Assembly (NCBI GenBank): GCA_947650285.1
Contig: CANTFL010000424.1
Span: forward strand, 1 to 64,000
Origin: Hyaloperonospora brassicae
Lineage: Eukaryota; Oomycota; Peronosporomycetes; Peronosporales; Peronosporaceae
DNA length: 64,000 nt
Reading direction: 5' to 3'
The position numbers and the translations under genes are program-made. Below the pieces are notes generated by a model that saw nothing but the letters and a program-made list of their open reading frames with translations, ran no database searches and was not told the DNA's origin. Positions 46,689-58,272 of this stretch are shown piece after piece. Position 1 is the stretch's first letter, and each line of letters starts with the position of its first letter.

Positions 46689-48126
46689 ATGTCGTCAAAG
46701 CAAACAATTCTGATGATGGAGCAAAAGCGTCAGGTACAGGTGCTCATCACACGCACGATAGCCATAAATCGTTTCCAAATACAAGACTAGAACAGGGAGA
46801 AGCTCGGCCTTCGGATCTCCACAACGGCAGCAGATCGGATTTGTCAAGCACCATCCAACGCGTTCTTTGCCACGGGAAGGAATACCAATCGAAAGTTGCT
46901 GTTTCCAGAGATTGAGGCTTCGTTCTTACCATTCTATCGTCTCAATGACTGCAAAGCGATTCTCACAGACGATCTAATACAAGAAGAAGTTTGCTTTGTA
47001 CAAGCCGCTTAAGGTAAAAGCAATAATCTCCGACGGCTTTCGAATGGGTGGCTGCTCAAATTTAGGACTCGAAACGGCATCCAGCACCATGTGCTTCATG
47101 GAGAAACAGACTCAGTTGATCGCGCTTAACTCGCGGTTAATCAAATGGAGCTTTAAGAGCTGATTGGACTATATTCACCAGAGATATATTTAATTTTGAC
47201 TAATCAGCTCTCTTCTATCGCCTACCTTCAAACGAGACACTGGCAACAGCAAAAAGTCAGAGAAGGATCGTATCGCAGTCGAAATGTGCTGCAACATGAA
47301 AGGGACCGAGAAGATGATTCTCGTTGTCATAGGCAAGTCGAAGCAACCACGAGCATCTCCCAAAGCCAAAACCAAAAAAATGAAGTTTATATACTTCGAC
47401 AAACAGACTGCGTGGAAAAACAGACCAACGTTTGATGATTGGCTCCGGTATTTCGATGCTAAGATGCACAGGAAGAGAGTGCTTCTCCTGCTGGACAACG
47501 CGTCGTGTCACTACGGCGCCGCTGAACGCTACAATGTCAAGCTGGCATTCCTTCCACCAAATATGACAGCACACTTGTAACTGCTCGACGCAGGTAAATT
47601 TGAATGGATATTCTCTTGACTAGCAATTCCTCACGTAATTTTATCTGATAGGAATAATACGGTCATTTAAAGCGAAGTTTCTAAAAAAATTAATTCAATG
47701 ACTCCTGGATGCCTACCACACCAGAATCGACCGAAAGTCAAATATCCTTAAGGCTGTGCGCTTCGCTATATTCAGCTGGGAGGAGGTTTCCAAGCAAGTA
47801 ATTCGAAATGCTGTAGCAAAGTTGCTATCGTGGGGGCGGCAACGATGGCCGATCTCACCTAACTACGCGAACACAACAAACACATCGATGTATCTGTTAA
47901 GGACGAGATGAACAAACTCATGGCAGGTTTGACTTGCAGCGTCATTTTCGTCGATAAAATCGGTAAAGATGACGACGAGCCATTCGAATTCGATTCAGAA
48001 ATACTCGAGCATGAGGCGATTGAGAACAAAAATGACGGTGACAGGGCCGCTGAAGTGACGATTAAGCCATCCGAGGCTCTTAAAGCGCTGCCTCCGTCTG
48101 TCATCATTTATATCGCTCCAGAATGA
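46689..48126 (+). pseudogene. Pogo/Tigger-type (CENP-B-like) transposase, decayed
   Basis: From ATG 46689 (MSSKQTILMMEQKRQ) the plus strand encodes a CENP-B-type DNA-binding part ending in NGWLLKFRTRNGI and LHGETDSVDRA (about 47040-47130). The DDE_1 catalytic part follows: a first Asp in FNFD with SALFYRLPSNETL (about 47190-47240), EMCCNMKGTEKMILVVIGKSK, the second Asp in LLLLDNASCH (about 47485-47515), FLPPNMTAHL and a third in LLDAG. A 58-nt intron with GT-AG ends (47594-47651) restores the reading LDAG-IIRSFKAKFLKK. Stops (for example at 46788 and 47007, and in HL-stop-LLDAG) and at least two frame changes disable it. The C-terminal acidic segment (47908-48126) is open. These elements move by cut-and-paste at TA sites; I did not find the terminal inverted repeats. 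Confidence 0.8.
47594..47651 (+). other. Inferred spliceosomal intron in the pogo-type transposase
   Basis: GTAAATTTG at the donor, CTGATAG at the acceptor, 58 nt. Removing it joins the third catalytic Asp to the conserved SFK block in one frame. Confidence 0.65.
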
Positions 48127-50559
48127 TCGTGACAATTGACCAAAAAGCTGGCGAATTTCACCGAGCACGTTCGACAGCAGTTCCTGATGCGAAAGCCTCA
48201 GTGCACCATGGATGCATTTCTTAAATGGGTTCAGACTGACCGTCCATATGAGAGCTTTATATATAGTAAGAGGCAAAAACGCCACCCAGTTTGGTTTGCT
48301 TTACAAAGGGACGACTGTTGAAAGATTGCTATCGTATTGGTAGTCAAGCAGAATGCTGCATACGTATCAAGGGCTCTTAATTCGCAAGTTGCAACTGTAA
48401 GTGCTGAAAGGTGATGTGTAAACGGCGAGAAAAGTTGCGATGTACTATATGAGTCTCTTTTGATTCTATTTTCATGTGCAGGTATACGTGAGTATTCAGT
48501 GGATATGCATAAGAATGTCCTGTGAGTAGGTTTAGCTGAGAAGAATTCGCAACAAGCTCAGGAATTAGCAAGTGCCGTTAGCATATACAAAAATGATAAG
48601 TAACGAGTTCATGTTGTTGGATGCTAAGTGAACGATGCGACCACTGTAGTATAATCATAAGCATTCCAAGGTTTAGGTTATGATTCATCGCAACAAACCT
48701 TTCCGCACTAATAGTGACTGATGTATAATAACACAGCTTTTTCATTAATGAACTCGATTTACTACCAGCTCAGTTTATCTATATTCTAGTTCCTCACACT
48801 TCATTGATTTTACAAGACTCTTTGAAGCTAATAGATTTTTTCCCTTACCCTACTCAATATCATCGTTATACAAACCTCTACTTTGATAAATATATATGTA
48901 TTTACCAGGTTTATTAGCAAGCTGCCTTTTAAACGTTTCAACTATTTACATCGTCAACAGCAGACAATAACGTTAACGGCTAGCTTCTGCATTATAGCAT
49001 GACAAAAAGGATCGTAACTAACGTTTATCAACATCATTAATTAAAGCAGTGCTATCTGGTACACATGTTTACCTTTTTATTGGTTATGCATGTGGCACTC
49101 TATATTGTTGTGTGCATCTTCACTGCTCTTGCTGTTATTATTTTTACAATTATTATCCTCTTCTAGAGAAGCAAGATCAACATGCAAGCCTGATTCTGTG
49201 ATCGCTTCGGCTGCGATAGAATCAGCAGTCTCGGTACCGAAGTTAACATCGCCTTCGTCTTCATGATTCCCTTTATATCCGTTATTGACATTGTTGACTG
49301 TTCATGACATTGTTGACTGTTCATAGTCTTGTTCCCCGTCAATTTTTACAAGGTTTTAAGCTTCTACTTTGGTTTTTATATTTCACCTCTGGATCTGGTA
49401 CGAACCTTTGCAGATGATACGACGACTCTACTCTTCGTCTTTCTCGATCGTAGATAGCCGAGTTGAGCCCTACTTATTCTATTTATGCACTTGATTCTTT
49501 GCGTATTCATGTGAAAACAGCCCGATATATTTTGCTCTCGATCCATATTATCTATTTCTTCTTTTAAAGTGTATAAAGCTCAAGTTGCGTTAACATCGTT
49601 CAGCAGAGGCGGCTGACGATGGTACGAACAAGAGCTAAATGGCAATATGCATAAAAAAGAAGGACTTAGTTATATCAAGCAATAAAATTAAAACTTACAT
49701 TACCTGTCTCAACTCGGAATTATATAATGGAAATAAATCTTGGCATCAAAAGCCACCAATCTGCTGCGAAAAACTTCCACATCTGGAAAAGGGTTATCGA
49801 TATGACGCCATATCTCAGGAACGTAGAATTATTCACTTCGGCCTTGAAATCGAATCAATTGATTGGTCTTATGTCGTTAAAAAGCCTCGTTTACGTTCAT
49901 AAGCTTTTCAAGATAGTCCCTATCACGCGTATACTGGTTTGACAAGAATCTCTGACCCATGTGGCTGGTTCCGAAAAGTCTGCAAGCAAAACTTCATCGC
50001 TATGCATCCTTTAAGACGACCATCGAGCCTAATTAATAGTAACTTTCTTTTAATCGTTCGGGGACTTATGAGAGTATATTGTTGTTCTGTCTTTAAAGGC
50101 CCTTCCTTCCATGCAAAGACCATAAATTGTTCCAGTTCGGATGCTATTGATATCAGAAAAAAAATTCAAACGTGGGTAAGTCGCTTTGAAGCTTATCGAG
50201 GATCTTGATGAATTCTTTTAGGACTAGATGGGCGAATAGGAAATCATTTCATAACTCGTACGACAGTAAGAGTGCAATATTGTTCTTTTCCCACATTTAA
50301 GCATTCGTTTCCCGAATTTATTCACTAGTGCGGAGGCGAGCAGAAGAATATTGTTGGAAAATGTGGATCTTGCCAACCGCATTGATTGAGAGTCAATTAG
50401 AATTGTACAGCACTCCAGGAGATAAACCCGTTGGCACGAATGATGGGATCAAACGACTGCGTGACAGAAAACGACTGTTGAAGTTATACAGATCGGTGCA
50501 CCTAACAGTCAATAAAGAATATATACAAGGATTGACGACTCGCGATCCGATATCACGGG
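48127..50559. other. No gene seen
   Basis: Frames of 60-90 codons at 49639-50208 and 50328-50576 have no recognised motif. A perfect 19-bp tandem duplication lies at 49287-49324. Confidence 0.45.
49287..49324. repeat. Perfect tandem duplication, 19-bp unit
   Basis: GACATTGTTGACTGTTCAT occurs twice without a gap or mismatch, so it is recent. Confidence 0.95.
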
Positions 50560-51440
50560 CTTGGGTCACCAAGTAACAGGAACCGAAAGACTAGAGAGAT
50601 TGATCACGATCTATTCTAGATTAAGTGGACACGTAATAAATGTGGACCACATACCGCGATCCACCACGGGGAGATCCACTACCGCGCGATTCAGTACGGG
50701 GCGATCCACTACGGGGAGACCCACAACCGATCGATCCACTACGGGGCGATCCGCTACGGATCGACTCGCAACCCGAATATTTGCTGTTGGCAACGTGATG
50801 CAAGAGGCGAATAACATAGACAGGCGATACGCAACAGTTATCTAGCGTACAGATAGGCATAGTCATAGGCTTGAATTCGGCTGGTTAACATTTAACAGAA
50901 TTGAATTTGCAACCAAAGACTCGCGTCGACTTCTCCTGGGCAGGAACTTTGCCCTCCTGATGAACCGAGGGTGAACTGCGTCTACACAAACTTTGCGTTG
51001 GATTGTGTGGCCAGGCGGAACGTCAATTTTCATCATTACCCCTTATATTGCGGTTGAACGCAGTGAACCTTTAGGTTCAGATTTAATATCGCGAGACGGT
51101 CCAACTGGTCCGAAGGATCGCGCATCAAGCATCTCGCTTGGACAAAGGCGAATCTGGGAGAGCGCCCAAGTATACACGCGATCAAGTGAAGAATTTTCAC
51201 TTGATCCGACTCCACATTTGACCAGGTTATGAATTTCTAACTGATCGAACCCTATCTCCAAAACAGTCAAGTTCAGCTTCATCTCAAGTCCAGGATGAAG
51301 AGCGCAACCCGCCTGACCGACGGGTACACAACATGAGCAAATAAACACAGAGCACGGAATAGAGGTACCCCCTCTGTTCGTCGGTCTTTCGGGCGTTAAA
51401 AGGAGAGTCGGGGTCACAATGAACTTGTAGTCAGCACTTC
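50560..51440 (+). repeat. Dispersed repeat R, copy 2
   Basis: This is the plus-strand counterpart of 22560-23540. GGTTAACATTTAACAGAATT, CGTCGACTTCTCC, TGGATTGTGTGGCCAGG and AATATCGCGAGACGG align in order with copy 1 reversed. At the place where copy 1 has GATCGCGAT repeats, this copy has the 15-bp array at 50657-50775. Confidence 0.6.
50657..50775. repeat. Minisatellite, about eight copies of a 15-bp unit
   Basis: Variants of GGGGCGATCCACTAC follow each other in phase. One plus frame reads T-G-R-S-T repeats and another R-G-D-P-L repeats, so a repetitive charged peptide is possible. Confidence 0.85.
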
Positions 51441-53841
51441 ACCACACTAGCTATAAACACATGGTCATGAAAGGGGCTATCCTTGCATTTAAAACAGCAT
51501 CAACTATCTGAAAGTGTGAACCCCATCTGGTGTCACCTGGAATTCTTTAAGTGTATCTTAATTGAACGTTGCTTGCTGTCATGCACATTTCAGATTTGCT
51601 TCTATGTTATTATGCCGAAAAACATAGTCACTTTTAGACAATTGTCGATCACTGAGGGAATCGACTCATGCCGTAAAAGCCCTTGATACATAGATGCAAG
51701 TTGAGCGCCAGACAAGGTAGATAAATCAAATCTGGATAATCAGTTATAAGAACCGTCTGTGCTTTTTCATTGCGATGGCGTTATCTGTTATGACTGCTGA
51801 TTTCCCACGGCTCATAAAATCGGTGTAGTCGACCATCCTGCTCACGGCAATAATGCCTTTCTTTATGATAGCGGCCTTGTATTCTTCAGTATAGAAATTA
51901 TCCTATAAATCCACTTCCTTATAGAATACCGACGTTGGATTTTAATCATTATATTGACTACGGGATCATTTTAATGATTTTCCAGCCGTCGCAAGGTATG
52001 GTAAATGATCCTACAGGACTATTTGTTAGGTAATGATCCACAATTTCCTTGATCCTTGCACATAATATCATCTAAAATGCGATTGGATAATGCTTGTTGA
52101 GATGGAATCTCATACGACGGGCACATGGCTCTGTAACACTCTATCCAAAAACAAGACAAATTGTCGACAACGACAAACCGCTGACGAATGCTGGTGGAGC
52201 AAAGAGAACATCTACCTTTTCTTGTCACCCACGATAATAATATTTGTGCTCTGCCTCAATGTACGATTAGTGCCCGCTGTCCATGCGGATTTTGTAAAAT
52301 TATAAGAGTATTTTTCATATCTCTGTCACCAACTGAATTAAAGTCATCATCGCGCGGTATTCTCGATAAGAATGGTTGTTCTACACCAAAAAATTTGCGA
52401 TTAAAAATTATGCTGATGTCAAATTTACCTGCACAACATTCTGAAGCAGCTGACCCGTTGGGTTAGATCTTAGTAGCCGAAAGACGTGACAGAACCTCTC
52501 TCTTAACTTTAGTAGATATCTTATTGTAGGCTCTGTCGAGTTGCACAAACATGCGATTGGTCTTTCCACAGTTGAAGACAATATCGCAGAAGGTGCAAGC
52601 GCCATTTCGAAAATCAGATGGATCTAGTATGAAGTGTATGGAGACTCGTCCTCTATAGCGATTCATCGATCGTTAGATATGCGAAACCTTAAATGACAGT
52701 ACCAATAACTTCGAAAGAAGACAGAGAAACACCACCCGAGTTATAAAATAAATGATGGAAATATCGACGAACATAGATGAAATTCTTTCTGATGAGAAGC
52801 ATGAATATGATTTGTAGGGGTCAGCATTCTAAACTTTGTTAATTTTAACATTTCTATGTCGGTCGCAGTGGTCGCATTCAATTTAAATGCTGTATTTTAT
52901 CGGGTCACTTTCGGTCACTTAAGATAATTGACTGGGTCAATTGACCGAGTCAATTGACATCGGTCTGTCTCTCACATCCGTGATTGTGTGGTGTCAAAGC
53001 GTGTAATGTCATTGATAAGCTGTAGGTTAACTTATTAATTGTATAAACAGTAAAGATCCTTTTACACAAGTAAAAGTATTTTGTTCTCCTCGGTCCACGC
53101 AATTGTGTTGCGCATGATAATGACACTAAAAAATGCCAAAATATCGACACTATCAGTCTCTTGATACATTGAAATTTTAATTGCGTCGTACACGGTTTGT
53201 ATTACGAGACACAAAGCTGGTTGTCAATATTTCTATGGTACATCCATTGCATGAAAATCCATATTGTTTTATTGTTCAAGGAAATGATTTTGTACATCAT
53301 ATTGTAAAGCAGTGGGTTAGATGGTATAAACAAGTTGCGTGGAATTGAAGAATACACCAAATATACATCGCCTAAAAGTATTGTAACAGCATTAGTCAGT
53401 GGAACCAGGCAGAAAAGTATGCCTATAAGATGTAACTTATCATCTCCTACACGCAACAGTTGAATTAGCTACAACAGCGGTAGCGTCAGCGAAGAAAATT
53501 GACACATTAGGCTACTTTATCGACAACAACCATAATAACGGGATTGGAAGTCTATCAGGCATAAGAATACAGAGGCTTCGACCCGGAGATTTAATTAGCT
53601 TGAAAAGTGTAACGATTTGTAAGATCAACACCAACTGTGGCACTTATGTTTACTGCATTTACATTGCTTGTACCTTTTATCCTGATGATATAGATAATAT
53701 GTGACTTGGTGTGTCACCGATAACACTCCTCGGCTACGTATAAAGGTAAGAATTTAGTGCATACGGTAGTAACGCTACATATCGTATAACTTCACTGTGG
53801 CTGACAAACTCTATTTTGACGATCTACGTGTTTAGCATTAC
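51441..53841. other. No gene seen; GGTCA/TTGACC-rich patch
   Basis: Short frames only. At 52858-52975 TTGAC, GGTCAC and GTCAATTGAC words are clustered. Confidence 0.5.
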
Positions 53842-54232
53842 TGTGACGGGGCAGCCCGTTACATGGAATTGTTACTTTAAGAAAGTGACAGGAAAGAATA
53901 TTAAGTGAATATTATTTGAACAATATCACCGATAATAGTGATATTGGTGAAGCGACCAAAGGGTCTGCTCATTGGTTGATATCTTGATGATATCAACCCA
54001 CCAATCGCCGGAGGACGCGCGCAATGAGTGGCGACGAGACGTCACCATACACTCAGTTATATTAACATAATTGAGTCAGGTTAAACAGAGAGACAGTAGC
54101 AAAAAGACTTAATTATATTAATATAACAGTTTTACTTTTTCCTTATCCTACGCTTCCTCGTTCGCCTCGTGTACGTCTGTCGGGGCATCGATACCCTTGC
54201 GTTAAGTTCACGCAAGGGTGTGCCCCGTTACA
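53842..54232 (+). mobile_element. Solo LTR of the element C family
   Basis: It begins TGTGACGGGGCAGCCCGTTACA, ends GTGTGCCCCGTTACA, and is flanked by a perfect 5-bp target duplication ATTAC (53837-53841 and 54233-54237). It aligns over its full 391 bp with the LTR at 63483-63848. No internal sequence remains, as expected after recombination between the two LTRs of one element. Confidence 0.93.
54194..54218. terminator. Hairpin near the LTR 3' end
   Basis: CCCTTGCGT, loop TAAGTTC, ACGCAAGGG form a perfect 9-bp stem. An outer GGGGCA/TGCCCC pair extends it. The same hairpin is at 63810-63834. A role in transcript end formation or packaging is only inferred. Confidence 0.55.
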
Positions 54233-54253
54233 ATTACACCTCACAGTAAGCCT

Positions 54254-54693
54254 TGTAACGGTGCACTGACGACTACGTTTTGGTCAACCAGTACGTAGTT
54301 TACTATCACTGACTGTAGTGATAGATAGTGCCCAGCTAGGTGAAGAACTACACAGAGGAAGATAGAACGGCTAAGGTGAAGGGCTCTAGTCGTGATAAAA
54401 GTAATACTGCTATTTAATATAATGAAGTCCTATAACTCTTGTGTCTTCGTTTGACCTGACTTAATTATACTAATATAGCTAAATGCTTGATGACGTCTAC
54501 TCACCACCCATTGCGCGCGTCTAGCAGCGGTTGGTGCGTCGACCTCATCATGATAACAACCAATGAGTAGACCCTTCGGTCATCCCAACAAAATCACCAT
54601 GCTTTTTGATACTGTTAAAAGAATATTCAGCGCGAAATTCTATATTGTCAATTTCTTTAAAATGAAATTCCATGTAAGGGGCTACCCAATACA
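54254..54693 (-). mobile_element. Second, diverged LTR in opposite orientation
   Basis: Read on the minus strand it follows the element C LTR: CCATGTAA-GGGCT start, GAATATT, TCATTGGTTG, GACGCGCGCAATG and ends CCGTTACA. It lies 21 bp from the solo LTR. No target duplication is visible, and its 3' part is strongly diverged. Confidence 0.65.
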
Positions 54694-56627
54694 AGTTTAA
54701 TCGACACACAAGCATTAAGGTATTGTAAAGGACCCAATTGTTACACTTGTAATTTTGATTAACCCCACTGCACACGTTAGTCAGGCTGGTCGGCAATAAA
54801 CACACAATGTGGTGGGCTGAAATACGCAAGTAAGGTGTTATACCATAAGTTGGTTTTGTGGTATAGAGACATTGTGTGCGTGCGTGCTATGTACCTATGT
54901 CCGGGCAACTGTACTAAATACGATCTAGCAGGTGAGGCACGTGTGCATAATACCACCCCACTTTTGTAAGTAATTTAAAAATTGTGAAATAAAATGAAAG
55001 AATTGTGCCATCCGACGGAGTATATTGCTGCTTCATTCTTGGTAGCGTCCCGAGAATTACATAAGTTCATTAATGTAAGTCGTTTGCAATATGTTCCAAG
55101 TGTACGCGTTCGTCAGTTGCGGTGGTGTAACGCTGTAGCAGACTCTGTCCACCCGGAGTTTGCCGCTACTGTCTTGATCTCTACGCATTCATTATAATTG
55201 TTAGTCCCAACCACGCAGCATGGCTTGTTATTGCATAGTGGCACCTTCCGCCGAACGACAAGAAAGTATACCTAGATTAAAGAATGATAGTATCGCAGTT
55301 TGGCGATTTTTCTATGTCATTATCTCCTGTGATAAAGTGGCATCCCCTTAGTGATCTACATTCCATGTGTTGTCAGCACGCAAATACGTGGGCCAGAAGG
55401 CTTCGTCCTCTTATGTACTCCCATCGAAAATCGAAGAGAGGCTTTGTTATGCGAGCTCCAGCAGCATTCCTTTAACTACGGTCGGCTGGTTGCAGTTAGA
55501 GTCAGACTCACGTGCTCCGCATCAAGCAGTTGCGTTCGTCTTTCCAAAATAGGGGGGGGGGGTTGGCCGCGTCATGTGTAGACCCAGTCGGATGATACAA
55601 CTCAAAATTTTCGAGGCCTATACAGCTGTCGCTTCTGTTTCAGGAGTAAGAGGTTCCTGCTGCCTAGTCCTGCATTGTTTCTGAATTTGTGACTATACTT
55701 GCCGGCAATGATGCTACATGTACATGCGTTGGGTTAGCCATCATGTGGCCCTTTCCACTCGCGGTTTCTCGAACGCAATATGACTGAGGCCACTCTACAC
55801 CTTCCGCATGTTAGGCGTGTTGCAAAAGCGCTGGGTTTATCTTGTGGCGATGGCTCTCTTCTACAGAAGTGGTCCCAAATGATTGCTTGCGGTGGTTTAG
55901 GGCTAATAGTTCTGCCTATGGCAACAGGTCAATACTGACGTTGTGTACAATATTGTCGGCAGCATGACGATATCGAAATATATTCAGAGTGCTCCGCGGT
56001 GGTTGTTGCGGCCTTTGTCGCTGTTAACAAATCGCCATCCAGCGTTACGTGTGCGTAAAGTTCAAATGGTGCAACTTTCACAGCGCAGAAGAGAAATGCC
56101 GATCAGGGATGGGGTACCAGCCGATCCGACCAGACGTCTACCAACTCTCTTTTTTTCCCATCTGTGATCGTAGAGATCGGGACTCAAGCATATAATCCAG
56201 CCACAATGGTCAGTAACTCTCGTGCAAAGGATTAATTACCCGTATGAACACTTGTTCCCAAGCCATTTAAAACGCTGAGTTCAGTGGATCACGAGCCATA
56301 GCAGATCGAGAACGATCTGCGTTTCTTTCTCAAGTTCCTCTTCTAAGCCCACAAGTATATTTTGGACTGAGTAGGCGATTTGACCTGAGCATATGGTGAC
56401 GGCGAAGCTGTCGTGCTTGTGCCATACACGCTCTATACACGGATTGAACGCGTCTTGTCGTCGCGCTTTTACCTTCCAACCCTTTCCGAAAGATTCAAAG
56501 AGACAGGTACGTGCGGATTTTCACAATTCTTGAGACGGTAAATTACAAGAGCGCATCGGCGCAGGTTTCGAGGTCAGTCACAATCGATTTCGCAACCAAC
56601 TAACCTCCCACATCTTAACCACAAAGC
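54694..56627. other. No recognisable gene
   Basis: Frames of about 60-76 codons (55284-55581, 55943-56167) overlap one another without motifs. A run of ten G occurs near 55552-55562. Confidence 0.45.
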
Positions 56628-56777
56628 ATGCGGTTCGCTAACATTCTTCTTCTTACCGTCGGTGTTCTCTGCATGACGTTTGCGTCGGGGCAAACGGCCG
56701 GAATGCGGGCAACGAGTGGAGCGAATGCCGCCTTGGGGACCCAACGTGCACCAACACCTCCACCTTCGATCAAGTAG
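56628..56777 (+). CDS. Small secreted protein (49 residues), left copy
   Basis: The protein begins MRFANILLLTVGVLCMTFASG, a textbook signal peptide with a likely cleavage near residues 20-24, followed by 25 residues rich in Ala, Thr and Pro. It lies just outside the left inverted arm, in the same relation as the copy at 62274-62423. The two share M-R-F, the V-G-V-L-C core of the signal peptide and exact length, but the mature parts differ. Oomycete RXLR effectors start in this way, but no RXLR is present here, so it may be a truncated effector or an unrelated secreted peptide. Confidence 0.5.
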   Translation: MRFANILLLTVGVLCMTFASGQTAGMRATSGANAALGTQRAPTPPPSIK

Positions 56778-56846
56778 CCCATTTGAGAGGTGGCAAAGCT
56801 GAAGCTGATCACCGATAGTCGAAGGAGTCAATGCCAAGCGAAGTTG

Positions 56847-57932
56847 ACGCTCTCATCGGACAGTGAACAAGCAGTGGAGGCGAGAGGCTGCTGGTTCCGT
56901 TGGACAGCGGGACGCTCTGGCCGCCTTCGGTGACAAGTTTCTTCCAGGATTCGCGTTGCGGCGGACGTTGGATGCTGAATACTGGAGAAGTTGACGACGG
57001 TCTCACGTTTAATGCACTACGAAAGAGTCGAAACGCGTTTGCTCTTGTCCTATCGATAGTCTCTGCCTCAACTGTCACCCACAGGAACAAAGATGGACCA
57101 CGCAGCATTGGTATCGGTGTCTTGCGTCTGCCAACGGATCGTTGTTCTCGGCAATTCGCTTCAACGACTCGTTTCAGCGACGTACGTACCTAGCCACAAC
57201 AGCTTCACACACAACGCCCTTCAAGCCATGTGCCCGTGCGCAAGCAGTGCCACATCGATCAGCTGTACCACCAGTCAGTCGAAAGCGAGCAAGCGAACAG
57301 ACCACGTTGTGAAGCACAAGTAAGTGTCGTTGTGTGTCATTGTTTGTTGCCACTGCAGTCCGTCCGTCCGTCCGTCTCTCTCGGTGCTTCAGGTGTCCAT
57401 CCACTGGTCGTCGCTTCTGACCGAGCCATCATTATCAGCAGGACGTTCATCGACTTTGACACGTCCCCGTCGCCCTCTCGCTATGTCGTATCACAGGGAA
57501 TCGAGCGCTCAAGACAGCCGAGAGAGCTCAGTCAGTCGATCGAGATGCTGCTCACGTTCCTCGAAAAGCTCCCACTGAGCCAGAGCGGCAAAGTGTTCGT
57601 CGGCACGTCGCTCTGTCTCGCCATCTGCGCGTACCCCGTTGTCCAGAAGCGTACGCTGCGCTCGTTCGCTCCACTCGCTTGTCCGCCGTCTAACTCGCAC
57701 CTGTGCTTTCCCTCATCCTTCGCTCCTTCTGTCTTGTAGAACGCAAAGCGGGCCACGACCTCTTCTCTTCCGAGCGACCGCAAGCTATCGTGGACCAGGA
57801 GGTCAGGGCCCGTCGGGAGAAGCTCAATATCAAGTAAACACCTGCCGCAGACGATCGTGTCGGGCGGACGCACCAGTTGAGCTGCTGCTGACCGTCGAAG
57901 CCAACTGCGGCGGCTGTTGGAAGACATCAGCG
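56847..57932 (+). repeat. Left arm of a large inverted repeat around MCM8
   Basis: The arm is nearly identical, in reverse complement, to 61101-62195. Translated frames across it differ at only a few residues (for example CHCLLPLQ against CHCLLPLP). It ends at GACATCAGCG, 341 bp before the MCM8 start codon. Weaker similarity continues outward to the secreted-protein gene. Confidence 0.92.
57545..57837 (+). CDS. Small single-membrane-span protein, left copy (spliced, 67 residues)
   Basis: Exon 1 (57545-57650) encodes MLLTFLEKLPLSQSG and a hydrophobic segment VFVGTSLCLAICAYPVV. An 89-nt intron (57651-57739, GTACGC to CTTGTAG) is followed by exon 2 (57740-57837) encoding a charged tail ending in REKLNIK. 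The splice sites, pyrimidine-rich intron end and continuous frame support a real gene. The same frame is open upstream to 57230, so a longer protein cannot be excluded. The size and layout resemble small mitochondrial inner-membrane proteins, but I do not recognise the family. An almost identical copy lies in the right arm. Confidence 0.5.
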
Positions 57933-58272
57933 GTAAAAGAAAATCTACGAATCGAGTGCGAGTCAAGTGCACCAGAGCTGGTTGTGGCAAGCGAAAGACC
58001 AGCACCTTTTCGTCAGCTCGCGGGCAGAAGTGCTCTCTTGTCAAGGCTAAGCAAGGTCAACTGTGGCAGCAGCGCAGTAGGTCAGCTGTAGTAAAAGTCG
58101 CTGTTGCAGTCGTTGCCGTTGAAGCTCAAATACGAAAGACGGATCGTCGAAAACAATCCCAATCTATGCTTGAGATCGTTCGTCAAACATCCTCCAACCC
58201 GAAATCCCAACTGTCGTATCTGAATGGTTTGAGCCGTCAGTCCCAAACGACGAAAAGCTCGCACGACCAATA

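Noticed and set aside
50657..50775. Coding gene for a TGRST-repeat protein
   Set aside because: The frame closes soon after the array, more than one frame is open across it, and the region belongs to a dispersed repeat.
57230..57739. 169-codon ORF in the left arm (and its twin at 61294-61803)
   Set aside because: It reads through the inferred intron of the small membrane-protein gene and includes low-complexity SVRPSVSL translation of a CCGT repeat. The spliced 67-residue model ends in a clean stop and is preferred, though the upstream frame remains a possibility.
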